A DNA stretch of 64,000 nt from NCBI GenBank assembly GCA_964517265.1, contig CAZFBS010000002.1, positions 124,001 to 188,000 on the forward strand, in the 5' to 3' direction. Source of the stretch: REEP01 sp964517265 (GTDB taxonomy: Bacteria > Pseudomonadota > Alphaproteobacteria > Rhodospirillales > Defluviicoccaceae). The notes under the pieces are model-generated. The model saw nothing but the letters and a program-made list of their open reading frames with translations, had not been told where the DNA came from and did no database searches. Below are positions 54,603 to 62,953 of the stretch, in pieces. The position numbers and the translations under genes are program-made. The first letter of the stretch is position 1, and every line of letters starts with the position of its first letter.

Positions 54603-55190
54603 CTATGACACCTGCGTTATTTCGGTTCCAAGGAGAACAAGGAATTGGCTCAGCCATTTCGAATGCGCGGGCCACGCGGGAGCGGTCACCAGATTGCCGT
54701 CGGTGATGGCGTCATCTGCCGCGATGTCAGCATAATGGCCGCCAGCAAGGCGGACATCGCAGGAGCATGCGGGATACGCAGAAACAGTTTTGCCTTTGAT
54801 GGCATCCGCGGCGGCAAGCAACTGCGCGGCGTGACAGATTGCCGCGATCGGTTTTCCAGCACCGACGAAATGCTGAATGATTTTTAAAATACGCTCGTTG
54901 TTGCGAAGATACTCGGGGGCGCGGCCTCCCGGAATTACGAGTGCATCATAATCCTGCTCGTTGATCTCCGCGAAAGTTGCGTTGATGAGGAAGTTGTGGC
55001 CGCGCTTCTCCGTATACGTCTGATCGCCCTCGAAATCATGAACAGCGGTGGCAATCTTATCACCTGCCTGCTTGTCGGGGCACACCGCATCGACTTTGTG
55101 ACCAACCATCTGCAGGGCCTGGAACGGGACCATGACCTCATAGTCCTCGCTGAAATCACCAACCAGCATTAAAATTTTCTTCGCGATCAT
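54603..55190 (-). CDS. DJ-1/PfpI family protein
   Basis: 195 aa class I glutamine-amidotransferase-like fold. Nucleophile elbow AAICHAAQ with Cys, the Glu in FSEDYEV, and VIPGGRAPEYLR. Family members act as glyoxalase III/deglycase-like, chaperone or protease enzymes; the exact role is unclear. The second ATG at 55190 has best spacing from GAGGA; 55193 is possible. Confidence 0.88.
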   Translation of the reverse strand: MIAKKILMLVGDFSEDYEVMVPFQALQMVGHKVDAVCPDKQAGDKIATAVHDFEGDQTYTEKRGHNFLINATFAEINEQDYDALVIPGGRAPEYLRNNERILKIIQHFVGAGKPIAAICHAAQLLAAADAIKGKTVSAYPACSCDVRLAGGHYADIAADDAITDGNLVTAPAWPAHSKWLSQFLVLLGTEITQVS

Positions 55191-55487
55191 CATTTTCCTC
55201 GCCACTCTGTATACTCTTTGAGAAATTGAGCCCGAACATGGTTTGCCGTAAGCGGGGTCTTTCCCAGGCAAGGTCCTTGCCGCTCAGGCCACCATCGCCA
55301 ACGGATACTTCAGGTCCCCTGATGGCTTGAAACCATCCGCCCACGTCTGTCGACGGCCGACAGCGCTGTGGCCGGGGTATCGGGCCCGTGATATTGTGGC
55401 CCCCCATCACTGTTCATTCAAGGTCCCGCGGATCCCGCGTTGATCGCGTATTCGTGCGATTGCTTATCAGAAACGACAGGAGGAGAG

Positions 55488-56126
55488 ATGACGGCGAAGC
55501 TGAAAGTCACGATCGATGCCTGGCCCGATGGCGGCGCGATCCCAGAAGAATATGCGTTTTGTGTTCCTGCCGACGAAGGGCATGTGACGAGTGGCCGAAA
55601 CCGCAGTCCCGCCATTCGGTGGGAAGACGTGCCGCCCGAAACTCGGTCTTTTGTCATTCTCTGCCATGATCCCGATGTCCCCTCGAAACCGGACGATGTG
55701 AACAAGGAGGGGGCGACTGTGCCGGCGGACCTGCCGCGCATTGATTTTTATCACTGGGTCCTTGTCGATATTCCTGCAGAGAGGAGAGAACTTGCAGCTG
55801 GCGAGGATTCAAGCGGGATCCAGCCGGGCGGGAAAGAACCCGGCCAGAGGGAGTATGGCATCAGAGGAATCAACAATTTTACTGACTGGTTTTCCAGTAA
55901 CGAGCAGATGAGCGGCAGCTACGGTGGGTATGATGGGCCATGTCCTCCGTGGAACGATGAAATCGTTCATCATTACCACTTCACAGTGTTTGCATTGGAT
56001 ATTCCAAACCTTGGCCTTCCAGGCAGGTTTGGGGGGCCTGAAGCGCTCGCTGCGATAAAAGGACACGTTCTTGCCCAGGGGGAATGGATCGGCACGTACT
56101 CTCTCAACCCGGATCTACGTCGCTGA
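55488..56126 (+). CDS. YbhB/YbcL (PEBP/RKIP-like) family protein
   Basis: 212 aa phosphatidylethanolamine-binding-like protein. It has the ligand-pocket motif SPAIRWEDVPPETRSFVIL with CHDPDVP, FYHWVLVDIP, and YDGPCPPWNDEIVHHYHFTVFALD. No signal peptide. The ATG at 55488 follows AGGAGGAG. Biochemical role in bacteria unknown. Confidence 0.9.
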   Translation: MTAKLKVTIDAWPDGGAIPEEYAFCVPADEGHVTSGRNRSPAIRWEDVPPETRSFVILCHDPDVPSKPDDVNKEGATVPADLPRIDFYHWVLVDIPAERRELAAGEDSSGIQPGGKEPGQREYGIRGINNFTDWFSSNEQMSGSYGGYDGPCPPWNDEIVHHYHFTVFALDIPNLGLPGRFGGPEALAAIKGHVLAQGEWIGTYSLNPDLRR

Positions 56127-56414
56127 TCTGCAGGCGATCGGCATGATCTGGGTGGTTCTCGGCGAACGGAGGCGTGGCTGGACCATTCCTCATATGTGCA
56201 CGAAGACTACTCGGGAAGGAAAGAGCCGAAAGGAGCCGGAGCATTGCCGAACAGGCATGGAGTGCTCCGAGGCGCTCTGGAAAAATGTGGATGAAATCAC
56301 TGCGGGCGGTGAGCCCTCGATGGCGAAACCTGAAGAACCTGCAATCCATCTGGAACCGCGAGCGGCATGGTTTTACTCCAGCAGGCACACTCCGCCCGAT
56401 TTTCGGCGGAGGAC

Positions 56415-56443
56415 TTGACGGCTGTTGCCGCCAACAATAAATG
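56415..56443 (+). promoter_or_regulatory. Candidate sigma-70-type promoter of hsp20
   Basis: TTGACG (56415-56420), 17-base spacer, TAAATG (56438-56443). Transcription would start near 56450, giving a leader of about 97 bases, the length typical of thermosensor leaders. A sigma-32 -10 (CCCCAT) is not seen. Confidence 0.45.
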
Positions 56444-56516
56444 ACAGGTAGCCGAATGCCTCGCATGGGTTTGGCTCCACGGAAAGCTGACAAGGTGTGG
56501 CTCCAAGTGGTCGTGG

Positions 56517-56541
56517 CACATTGCTTTAAGAGGAGGATGTG
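56517..56541 (+). promoter_or_regulatory. ROSE-like RNA thermometer hairpin over the hsp20 Shine-Dalgarno
   Basis: CACA-TTGCT (56517-56525) can pair with AGGAG-(GA)-TGTG (56531-56541) across the loop TTAAG. TTGCT opposite AGGAG gives the U.G, U-A, G-G mismatch, C-G, U-A pattern that marks ROSE elements, and the paired strand is the Shine-Dalgarno AGGAGG. In ROSE leaders this opens on heating. Structural inference only. Confidence 0.55.
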
Positions 56542-56546
56542 TGGTG

Positions 56547-57011
56547 ATGTCGTTCGATTACTCTCCGCTGTTTCGGTCAACCGTTGGTTTCGACCGGCTA
56601 ATGCGGTTGCTTGAAGACAGCATGCAGTGGACCGAGGGCGGGAGCGGGGGATATCCGCCGTATAACATCGAAAAGCGGGGACAGGATCAATATCGGATCA
56701 CACTGGCTGTGGCGGGATTTGGAGAGCGTGATCTTGCCATTCATGTTCGAGAAAACGCACTGCTCGTTGAAGGTAAGAAGAACGAGCCGGAAGGCGAGAC
56801 GGCGTATCTTCACCGCGGAATTGCCGGCCGCAGCTTCAAGCGCCAATTCCATCTCGCTGACCACGTCAAGGTCACGGGGGCCAGTCTTCAAAATGGTCTC
56901 CTGGTGATCGACTTGGTGCAGGAGATTCCCGAGGCTATGAAGCCAAGGCGCATCGAGATCGTGTCGAGTACCGGCCCGCGGATGATTGAGGGATCACAAG
57001 AGGCGGCTTGA
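56547..57011 (+). CDS. Small heat-shock protein (Hsp20/IbpA family)
   Basis: 154 aa alpha-crystallin-domain chaperone that holds unfolding proteins. It begins MSFDYSPLFRSTVGFDRL, as in alphaproteobacterial class A Hsp20, and has PPYNIEKRGQDQYRITLAVAG, GIAGRSFKRQFHLAD and a Leu-rich strand LQNGLLVIDL. The C-terminal I-x-I is RRIEIV. The ATG at 56547 follows AGGAGG by 10 bases; two GTGs just before are in frame. Confidence 0.93.
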   Translation: MSFDYSPLFRSTVGFDRLMRLLEDSMQWTEGGSGGYPPYNIEKRGQDQYRITLAVAGFGERDLAIHVRENALLVEGKKNEPEGETAYLHRGIAGRSFKRQFHLADHVKVTGASLQNGLLVIDLVQEIPEAMKPRRIEIVSSTGPRMIEGSQEAA

Positions 57012-57133
57012 GGCAGTTCGTGGGCGTCGGCAGGGGTCTGGCGCCCACACATTACATCTGCGGTTTTTTCGATCTCCATCGGTTTGCCTTAGGGATCATC
57101 GAGTGGCCGAATCGCAAGAAGAGTGTAGCGCGT

Positions 57134-58450
57134 TCAGCTTCTGATACCGAGTGACTCGAGATCCAGCCGACCGGTTGCCAACAACAACTGATACACAGCC
57201 AAAATGGAATCATACCGTGCAACCGTCAGGTTGATCCGCGCGTTGTTGACCTCGTCCTCGGCGATCAGAACATTGATAATGGTCTCGTTGCCAGCCGCTC
57301 GCAGGTTTGTTCTCGCTTCGAACACCTCTTCGGCGATCCCGACAGCATTTTCGAGAAGACCTACGCGTTCGCGGGCCGTTGCCAATTGTTGCCAAGCCAT
57401 CCGCGTTGCTTCGGCAACAGTGCGAACGGAAGAGTCGTGGTTATCTCGGCTCGCCTGATAGTCGAATGCGGTTTGCGCAACATTAGCACGAGTGCGAAAG
57501 CCGTCGAACAGCTGCCATGTCGCCGTCAGGACGAGAGAGACGTCATTGCGAGCGCCCGGCAGAAGATCGAAGTTCCGCTCGTGATTGGCGGAGCCCACAA
57601 GATCCACGCGAGGGAAGTAGTCTGAACGTGCCAATCGGCGACGTTCCGATGCGACTTCGATCGCGGCAAGGCTGCCGGCAACGGCAGGATTGCCGTCAGA
57701 AGCCGTCTCGACAGCGGCATCAAGAGTTTCAGGAAGGGCCTCGAGAGGGGGAGTCGGAACGGACATGGTTTCAAGGTTAGGGAAAATATTAAAGACCTGA
57801 AGAAACCGACTTCTGGCATTCTCGAACGCGCCTTCAAAGGAGACTCGTCGCTCTTTGGCGATCTGCAGGCGAGACTTGGCCTGCAGCACATCCACAGTTA
57901 TTCCGGAACCCCGCTCGACCCGTTCATCCTCCAGCTCGGCTTGTCGTAGGATCGATTCTTCGCTCAGCCGGGCCAATTCAAGCAGTTCTGCTTGCCGCAG
58001 AACTTCCAGATAGGCAGTGACGCCGTCAAAGAGGATGTTCTGCTGCGTGCCATCAAGAGTCAGTCGCGATACGTCGGCGTTAAGCCGTGCAATTTTTACC
58101 TGAGATGACGTTGAAAACCCGTCGAAAACATTCTGGGTGATGTTGAACCGGGCAACCTGCTGCGTGGCTTCAAACGGCGGCAGCCCAGTCTGACTGCGGA
58201 CATCGGTTTCGATATACGCTGGCCCCACAGCGCCGCTCACTTCCACTTGCGGCAGATAGCCACTACGGGCCCGGTCGGTCGTTTTACGGGCCGATTCCAC
58301 CTGCGCGCGCTGAAACTGAATCTCCGGATGCGTGGCGAGCAATTGAGTAAGCAAACCTTCAAGAGATTCGGCGCGCACAGCGTTCATAAATACAGGAAGC
58401 AGCAGCAGAGCGACCGCAGTTCCATTGAGAAAACGAAAGGGAAGGCACAC
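57134..58450 (-). CDS. TolC-family outer-membrane efflux protein
   Basis: 438 aa. Signal peptide (hydrophobic VALLLLPVFMNAV, cut after RAE region near residue 27), then the two-repeat TolC fold with long alpha-helical barrels. Landmarks are ATHPEIQFQRAQVESA, SGYLPQVEVSG, QNVFDGFSTSSQV, ATWQLFDGFRTRANV. It resembles type I secretion/efflux outer-membrane partners. No adaptor or ABC/RND pump gene is adjacent. 175 bases downstream of the oxoprolinase gene. Confidence 0.92.
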   Translation of the reverse strand: MCLPFRFLNGTAVALLLLPVFMNAVRAESLEGLLTQLLATHPEIQFQRAQVESARKTTDRARSGYLPQVEVSGAVGPAYIETDVRSQTGLPPFEATQQVARFNITQNVFDGFSTSSQVKIARLNADVSRLTLDGTQQNILFDGVTAYLEVLRQAELLELARLSEESILRQAELEDERVERGSGITVDVLQAKSRLQIAKERRVSFEGAFENARSRFLQVFNIFPNLETMSVPTPPLEALPETLDAAVETASDGNPAVAGSLAAIEVASERRRLARSDYFPRVDLVGSANHERNFDLLPGARNDVSLVLTATWQLFDGFRTRANVAQTAFDYQASRDNHDSSVRTVAEATRMAWQQLATARERVGLLENAVGIAEEVFEARTNLRAAGNETIINVLIAEDEVNNARINLTVARYDSILAVYQLLLATGRLDLESLGIRS

Positions 58451-58625
58451 GGTTTGACCCTGGTCGAAGCAGAAACGAGCGCACTTCTAATGGCCGGTTG
58501 AGTGTATCGGGCAGCGAGAACCAGGTCAAAATGAATAACCCATATGGGGTGAATAAGGCAGCGGCAACACAAGTTGGTTCAGAGGGATGACCCTGCTGCG
58601 CGGCGGTAAACGCGCGTTCTTGGTT

Positions 58626-61600
58626 CTACGAATGATCTGGATGGCGTGCCGCAGGCGGTCCATATCCGCCGCCGCCGGGTGTTTCTATGACAAATACGTC
58701 TCCAGGGGCCACTCGGGCAGCCCGATCCGTTCCCTTCAAACGGCGAACCTCTCCGGAAGCGCACTCAATAAAGTTCAGACCCGGTTGACCCGGTTCGCCG
58801 CCTGCGATTCCGAAGGGTGGGATGCGCCGATGACTGGACAGAATCGCCGCAGCCATCGGCTCACGAAAAAGAATGCGGCGAACAACGCCGTCGCCCCCTC
58901 GGTGAAGCCCCCTGCCACCACTTCCACGCCGGATGGCAAAAGACTGCACCAGCACTGGAAAACGCCATTCAAGCACTTCCGGATCGGTCAATCGCGTGTT
59001 GGTCATGTGCGTGTGGACAGCGTCGGTGCCATCAAAATCAGGACCTGCACCAGAACCTCCACAGATTGTTTCGTAGTACTGATAGTGGTCATTGCCGAAC
59101 GTAAAGTTGTTCATGGTGCCTTGAGCAGCAGCCATTGTGCCAAGCGCCCCATAAAGGGCATCGGTGATGGCCTGAGACGTCTCAACGTTACCTGCGACAA
59201 CAGCCGCTGGGTAGCAGGGGTTCAGCATGGAGCCTGGCGGAATGATAATATGTAGGGGTTTCAGGCAACCTTCATTCAAGGGAATGTCATCGTCGATCAG
59301 TGTCCGAAATACGTAAAGAACGGCCGCACGGCAGACTGCTGCTGGGGCATTGAAATTGTTTGGTCGCTGTGCAGACGTACCCGTAAAATCAACCGTTGCC
59401 GTCCGCTGAGCTTTGTCGATGGAGATGCTGACACGAATCAGACTGTCCTCACCTTCATCTCTGTCTGAACCATCATCTATTTGATATACAAATTGTCCCG
59501 CTTTGAGTGCATCTATAACCCGTCTAACAGCTTCTTCAGCATTGTTCTGAACGTGCTCCATATAAGCTTTCACCACATCCAGCCCGAACTGCCGGACCAT
59601 TTTATGGAGCTCTTGCGCGCCTTTTTCGTTCGCGGCAGTTTGAGCCCGCAGGTCGGCAAGATTCTGCTCCGGATTCCGGGCCGGCCACTGTCCTTCGGTC
59701 AGCAGAGCCCGCAATTCTTGTTCACGAAACCGGCCCTGCTCAACGAGAACAACGTTGTCGATAAGAACGCCTTCCTCATCGACAACCCGACTGTCCGAGG
59801 GCATGGATCCAGGAGAAATTCCACCCACATCCGCATGATGGCCCCGCGATCCCACGAAAAACAAAATATCCTGGTTGTTTTCGTCGAACACCGGCGTGAT
59901 CACGGTAATATCCGGCAAATGCGTCCCACCGTTATAGGGAGCATTCAAGACGTACGCGTCGCCGGATCTCATTGTGCCTCTGCGCTCGCGGATCACGGTC
60001 CGAATGCTCTCGCTCATGGAACCGAGATGGACCGGCATGTGTGGTGCGTTTGCGACCAAGTTTCCGTCTCCGTCGAAGACGGCGCAAGAAAAGTCCAGAC
60101 GCTCCTTGATGTTGACCGAATGAGCGGTGTTGGCGAGGACAGCCCCCATCTGCTCGGCGATCGACATGAAGAGATTATTGAAGACTTCGAGCATGACCGG
60201 ATCCGCTTCAGTCCCCACTGATAGAACTTGCGGTCGCGGCTGGACACGGCGCAGAATCATATCCCGATGCTTGGTGATCTCGGCGCGCCAATCCGGTTCA
60301 ACTACAGTGGTGGCATTGTCCTCGGCAATAATCGCCGGCCCGTTCAATTCGTGCCCCGGCTGTAGGAGGCTGCGAGCATAAACGGGGACCTTGCTCCAGT
60401 GCCCGTCAAAGTACGCATCAACAACGTCAAGAGGTCGCGGTAACACCCGATCTTGAGCAAGTTTTTGCTCGGCGTCGATCATGGTATCAATAGCGCCGAC
60501 AGCTTCTACGGAGATCGCCTCAATGACCAGAGGACGATCATCCATCAGAAACCCAAATCGGCGGACGTGCTGAGCCTCAAAGCTCCTGGTCATGTCTGCG
60601 ATCGTTCCATGCGAGACAAGCAAAGCCGTGTCGGTGCCCTCGTAACGAAGATGAACCCGACACTGGCAGACGATCGCGTCGGCAGGGACGCCCTGATCCT
60701 TGATTTCGCCCCACGCCTCTCTGCCCAATGCAGCAATCCGAGGATCGAGGGAGTCCAGAATAGCGGCGTCCAGAACCGCTTCCACGGCATATTGCCGCAG
60801 TGCACGAATTTCCGCGAGACCCATACCGAGAGCCGAGAGGACTCCGGCATGTGGGTGGATCAAAATTTGCGTCATTCCCAGGGCGTCGGCAACCAGACAG
60901 GCATGCTGTCCACCAGCTCCCCCAAAGCAGTTAAGGACATACCGGGTGACGTCGTGACCTCTCTGTACGGAAATCTTCTTGATGGCGTTCGCCATATTTT
61001 CCACTGCGATTGTCAGAAAGCCGGCCGCTATTTCTTCAGGCGTGGAGTTAATTTTGGTTGCCGACGCAGCTTCTTCCGCGAGCGTCCTGAATTGCTGCTG
61101 CACAACGCCACGGTCGAGCGGTTCGTTCGCTGAGGAACCAAAAACTTTGGGAAAGAACTGAGGCTGAATCCTGCCGAGCATGACGTTGCAGTCGGTTACG
61201 GTCAGCGGTCCCCCACGCCGATAGCACGCCGGGCCTGGATCAGCACCGGCTGAATTGGGCCCTACGCGGAAGCGCGAGCCATCGAAACGGAGGACTGAAC
61301 CGCCGCCGGCTGCAACTGTATGAATATCCATCATCGGAGCGCGCATGCGGACGCCAGCCACCAAGCTTTCAAAAGTACGTTCGTATTCGCCGTCAAAATG
61401 GGAAACGTCGGTCGAGGTGCCGCCCATGTCAAAACCGATCACCTTTTGGAAACCGGCCATCCTGGCGGTGCGAGTCATCCCAACGACGCCTCCCGCCGGC
61501 CCCGATAGAATGCTGTCTTTCCCCTGGAACAGGCGGGCGTCAGTCAGCCCTCCACTGGACTGCATGAACAACAGGCGGGTGGAGCCAAGCTCACTGGCGA

Positions 61601-62276
61601 CGCGATCGACATACCGACGGAGAATCGGCGAAAGGTAAGCATCAACGACCGTCGTATCACCACGCGAAACCAGCTTCATCAAGGGGCTGGTCTGATGAGA
61701 GGTGGATACTTGAGTAAAACCGATGGACCGGGCAAGGTCCGCGGCCCGCTGCTCATGAAGTGGAAAACGGTAGCCATGCATAAAGACAATGGCGATCGCG
61801 CGGATGCCGTCGCGGTATGCCTGCTCGAACAAGGTGCGCATGCCGTCTTCGTCGAGCGAAGTGATCAGTTGTCCTTGCGCATCAACACGTTCGTCGACCT
61901 CAACCACACGCTCGTAAAGCAGATCGGGCAGAACAATGTGGCGGTCGAAGAGCCGGGGCCGGTTCTGGTATCCGATTCGGAGTGCATCCCCGAACCCGCG
62001 CGTGATCGCCAGAACCGTCCGGTCCCCGCTCCGCTCAAGCAGCGCGTTTGTCGCTACGGTGGTCCCCATTTTCACGGCTTCGATGCGCTCGATGGGTATG
62101 CGATGGTCCTGACTCACGCCCATAATATCGCGGATACCCTGCAGAGCTGCGTCCTGATAGTGTTCAGGGTTGTCAGACAACAGCTTGCGGGTAACGATGG
62201 TGCCATCGGGCAGTTTGGCAACAACATCGGTAAACGTGCCACCCCGATCGATCCAGAACTGAAATCTCTTCTTCAA
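58626..62276 (-). CDS. 5-oxoprolinase/hydantoinase, fused HyuA-HyuB
   Basis: 1216 aa, the single-chain ATP-dependent 5-oxoprolinase architecture. Residues 1 to about 690 are the HyuA-type ATPase half (FWIDRGGTFTDVVA and FDMGGTSTDVSHFDG phosphate loops); about 705 to 1200 are the HyuB half (NANAPHMPVHLGSMSESI-like VANAPHMPVHLGSM, GTHLPDIT, GGGYGPP at the end). It opens 5-oxoproline (or a hydantoin-like ring) with ATP. The start is a TTG without a visible Shine-Dalgarno; a stop two codons upstream leaves no alternative that keeps the N-terminal motif. Confidence 0.93.
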   Translation of the reverse strand: MKKRFQFWIDRGGTFTDVVAKLPDGTIVTRKLLSDNPEHYQDAALQGIRDIMGVSQDHRIPIERIEAVKMGTTVATNALLERSGDRTVLAITRGFGDALRIGYQNRPRLFDRHIVLPDLLYERVVEVDERVDAQGQLITSLDEDGMRTLFEQAYRDGIRAIAIVFMHGYRFPLHEQRAADLARSIGFTQVSTSHQTSPLMKLVSRGDTTVVDAYLSPILRRYVDRVASELGSTRLLFMQSSGGLTDARLFQGKDSILSGPAGGVVGMTRTARMAGFQKVIGFDMGGTSTDVSHFDGEYERTFESLVAGVRMRAPMMDIHTVAAGGGSVLRFDGSRFRVGPNSAGADPGPACYRRGGPLTVTDCNVMLGRIQPQFFPKVFGSSANEPLDRGVVQQQFRTLAEEAASATKINSTPEEIAAGFLTIAVENMANAIKKISVQRGHDVTRYVLNCFGGAGGQHACLVADALGMTQILIHPHAGVLSALGMGLAEIRALRQYAVEAVLDAAILDSLDPRIAALGREAWGEIKDQGVPADAIVCQCRVHLRYEGTDTALLVSHGTIADMTRSFEAQHVRRFGFLMDDRPLVIEAISVEAVGAIDTMIDAEQKLAQDRVLPRPLDVVDAYFDGHWSKVPVYARSLLQPGHELNGPAIIAEDNATTVVEPDWRAEITKHRDMILRRVQPRPQVLSVGTEADPVMLEVFNNLFMSIAEQMGAVLANTAHSVNIKERLDFSCAVFDGDGNLVANAPHMPVHLGSMSESIRTVIRERRGTMRSGDAYVLNAPYNGGTHLPDITVITPVFDENNQDILFFVGSRGHHADVGGISPGSMPSDSRVVDEEGVLIDNVVLVEQGRFREQELRALLTEGQWPARNPEQNLADLRAQTAANEKGAQELHKMVRQFGLDVVKAYMEHVQNNAEEAVRRVIDALKAGQFVYQIDDGSDRDEGEDSLIRVSISIDKAQRTATVDFTGTSAQRPNNFNAPAAVCRAAVLYVFRTLIDDDIPLNEGCLKPLHIIIPPGSMLNPCYPAAVVAGNVETSQAITDALYGALGTMAAAQGTMNNFTFGNDHYQYYETICGGSGAGPDFDGTDAVHTHMTNTRLTDPEVLEWRFPVLVQSFAIRRGSGGRGLHRGGDGVVRRILFREPMAAAILSSHRRIPPFGIAGGEPGQPGLNFIECASGEVRRLKGTDRAARVAPGDVFVIETPGGGGYGPPAARHPDHS

Positions 62277-62544
62277 GGTTCAGCGGCTAACTATGATTCT
62301 TCGAATTGGGCAACGACCAAGTGATAGGCAGGCATCCTCGCAAGTACGTCTGTCCCGCCTATAGGCGGTGGCCGCCGCGAGACTCCGTTTCGGCTCTGAA
62401 CTCATGCTACCGTTCTGCACGTATCCGCCGGTTCCTGTGCCCAGAAACATATATCCATGATGTTCAAGGAAAACCTGTCGGAGAGCAGAATGCCAATGGC
62501 AACCGGTGGACCATACCCGCAACATGCATTGAAGGGAATCGCCA

Positions 62545-62946
62545 GTGTGCAGTAAGCGCCTGTTGATTGTTGACGATGAGCCGCGCTTTGCTGCCTTCGT
62601 CGGCAAAGTCGCAGGGCCACTCGGGTACGACGTTCAAATCACCACGAATGGTCGAGATTTCCAAAAAGCTTACCAGGAGAAGAAGCCGGACACAATTGTT
62701 ATTGATGTAGTCATGCCGGAGATCGACGGGTACGAGTTGATCTTGTGGTTGGTTCAGCAGAAATGTGATGCAAACATAATAATAATTACCGGATTTAGTC
62801 CAGATTATGCTGTCAATGCGCGCATTTTGGCAGAATTCAAAGGCTTGAGCTCGGTCCGTACCTTGAGCAAACCGGTAAGCGTTGCGCGCCTGCGCATGAT
62901 CCTGTCGGGTTTGCAAAAAGACCTGGAAAACTCCTCGGACGATTGA
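62545..62946 (+). CDS. Single-domain response regulator
   Basis: 133 aa receiver domain only. Acidic pocket IVDDEP, phospho-acceptor Asp in VIDVVMPEIDGYE, Thr in IIITGF and Lys in LSKPVS. No output domain, so a CheY-like relay. GTG start with AAGGGA 8 bases upstream. Its stop lies 7 bases before the sensor gene, so the pair likely acts together. Confidence 0.92.
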   Translation: MCSKRLLIVDDEPRFAAFVGKVAGPLGYDVQITTNGRDFQKAYQEKKPDTIVIDVVMPEIDGYELILWLVQQKCDANIIIITGFSPDYAVNARILAEFKGLSSVRTLSKPVSVARLRMILSGLQKDLENSSDD

Positions 62947-62953
62947 ACCAGCA

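Larger units (their letters stand above)
56127..56546. other. Leader and promoter region of hsp20
   Basis: 420 bases. Contains a 7-bp hairpin CTCCGCC/GGCGGAG (56390-56411, possible terminator of the upstream gene), a candidate promoter at 56415-56443 and a ROSE-like hairpin at 56517-56541. No gene and no CIRCE element seen. Confidence 0.45.

Noticed and set aside
56515..56526. Possible sigma-54 promoter (TGGCAC...TTGC) before hsp20
   Set aside because: Only one base separates the two elements; about five are needed. The TTGC is better explained by the ROSE-like hairpin.
56127..56546. CIRCE element for hsp20
   Set aside because: No TTAGCACTC/GAGTGCTAA inverted repeat is present.
59481..60221. 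246-residue plus-strand open frame inside the oxoprolinase region
   Set aside because: Antisense to the HyuB half, which carries consistent family motifs on the minus strand.
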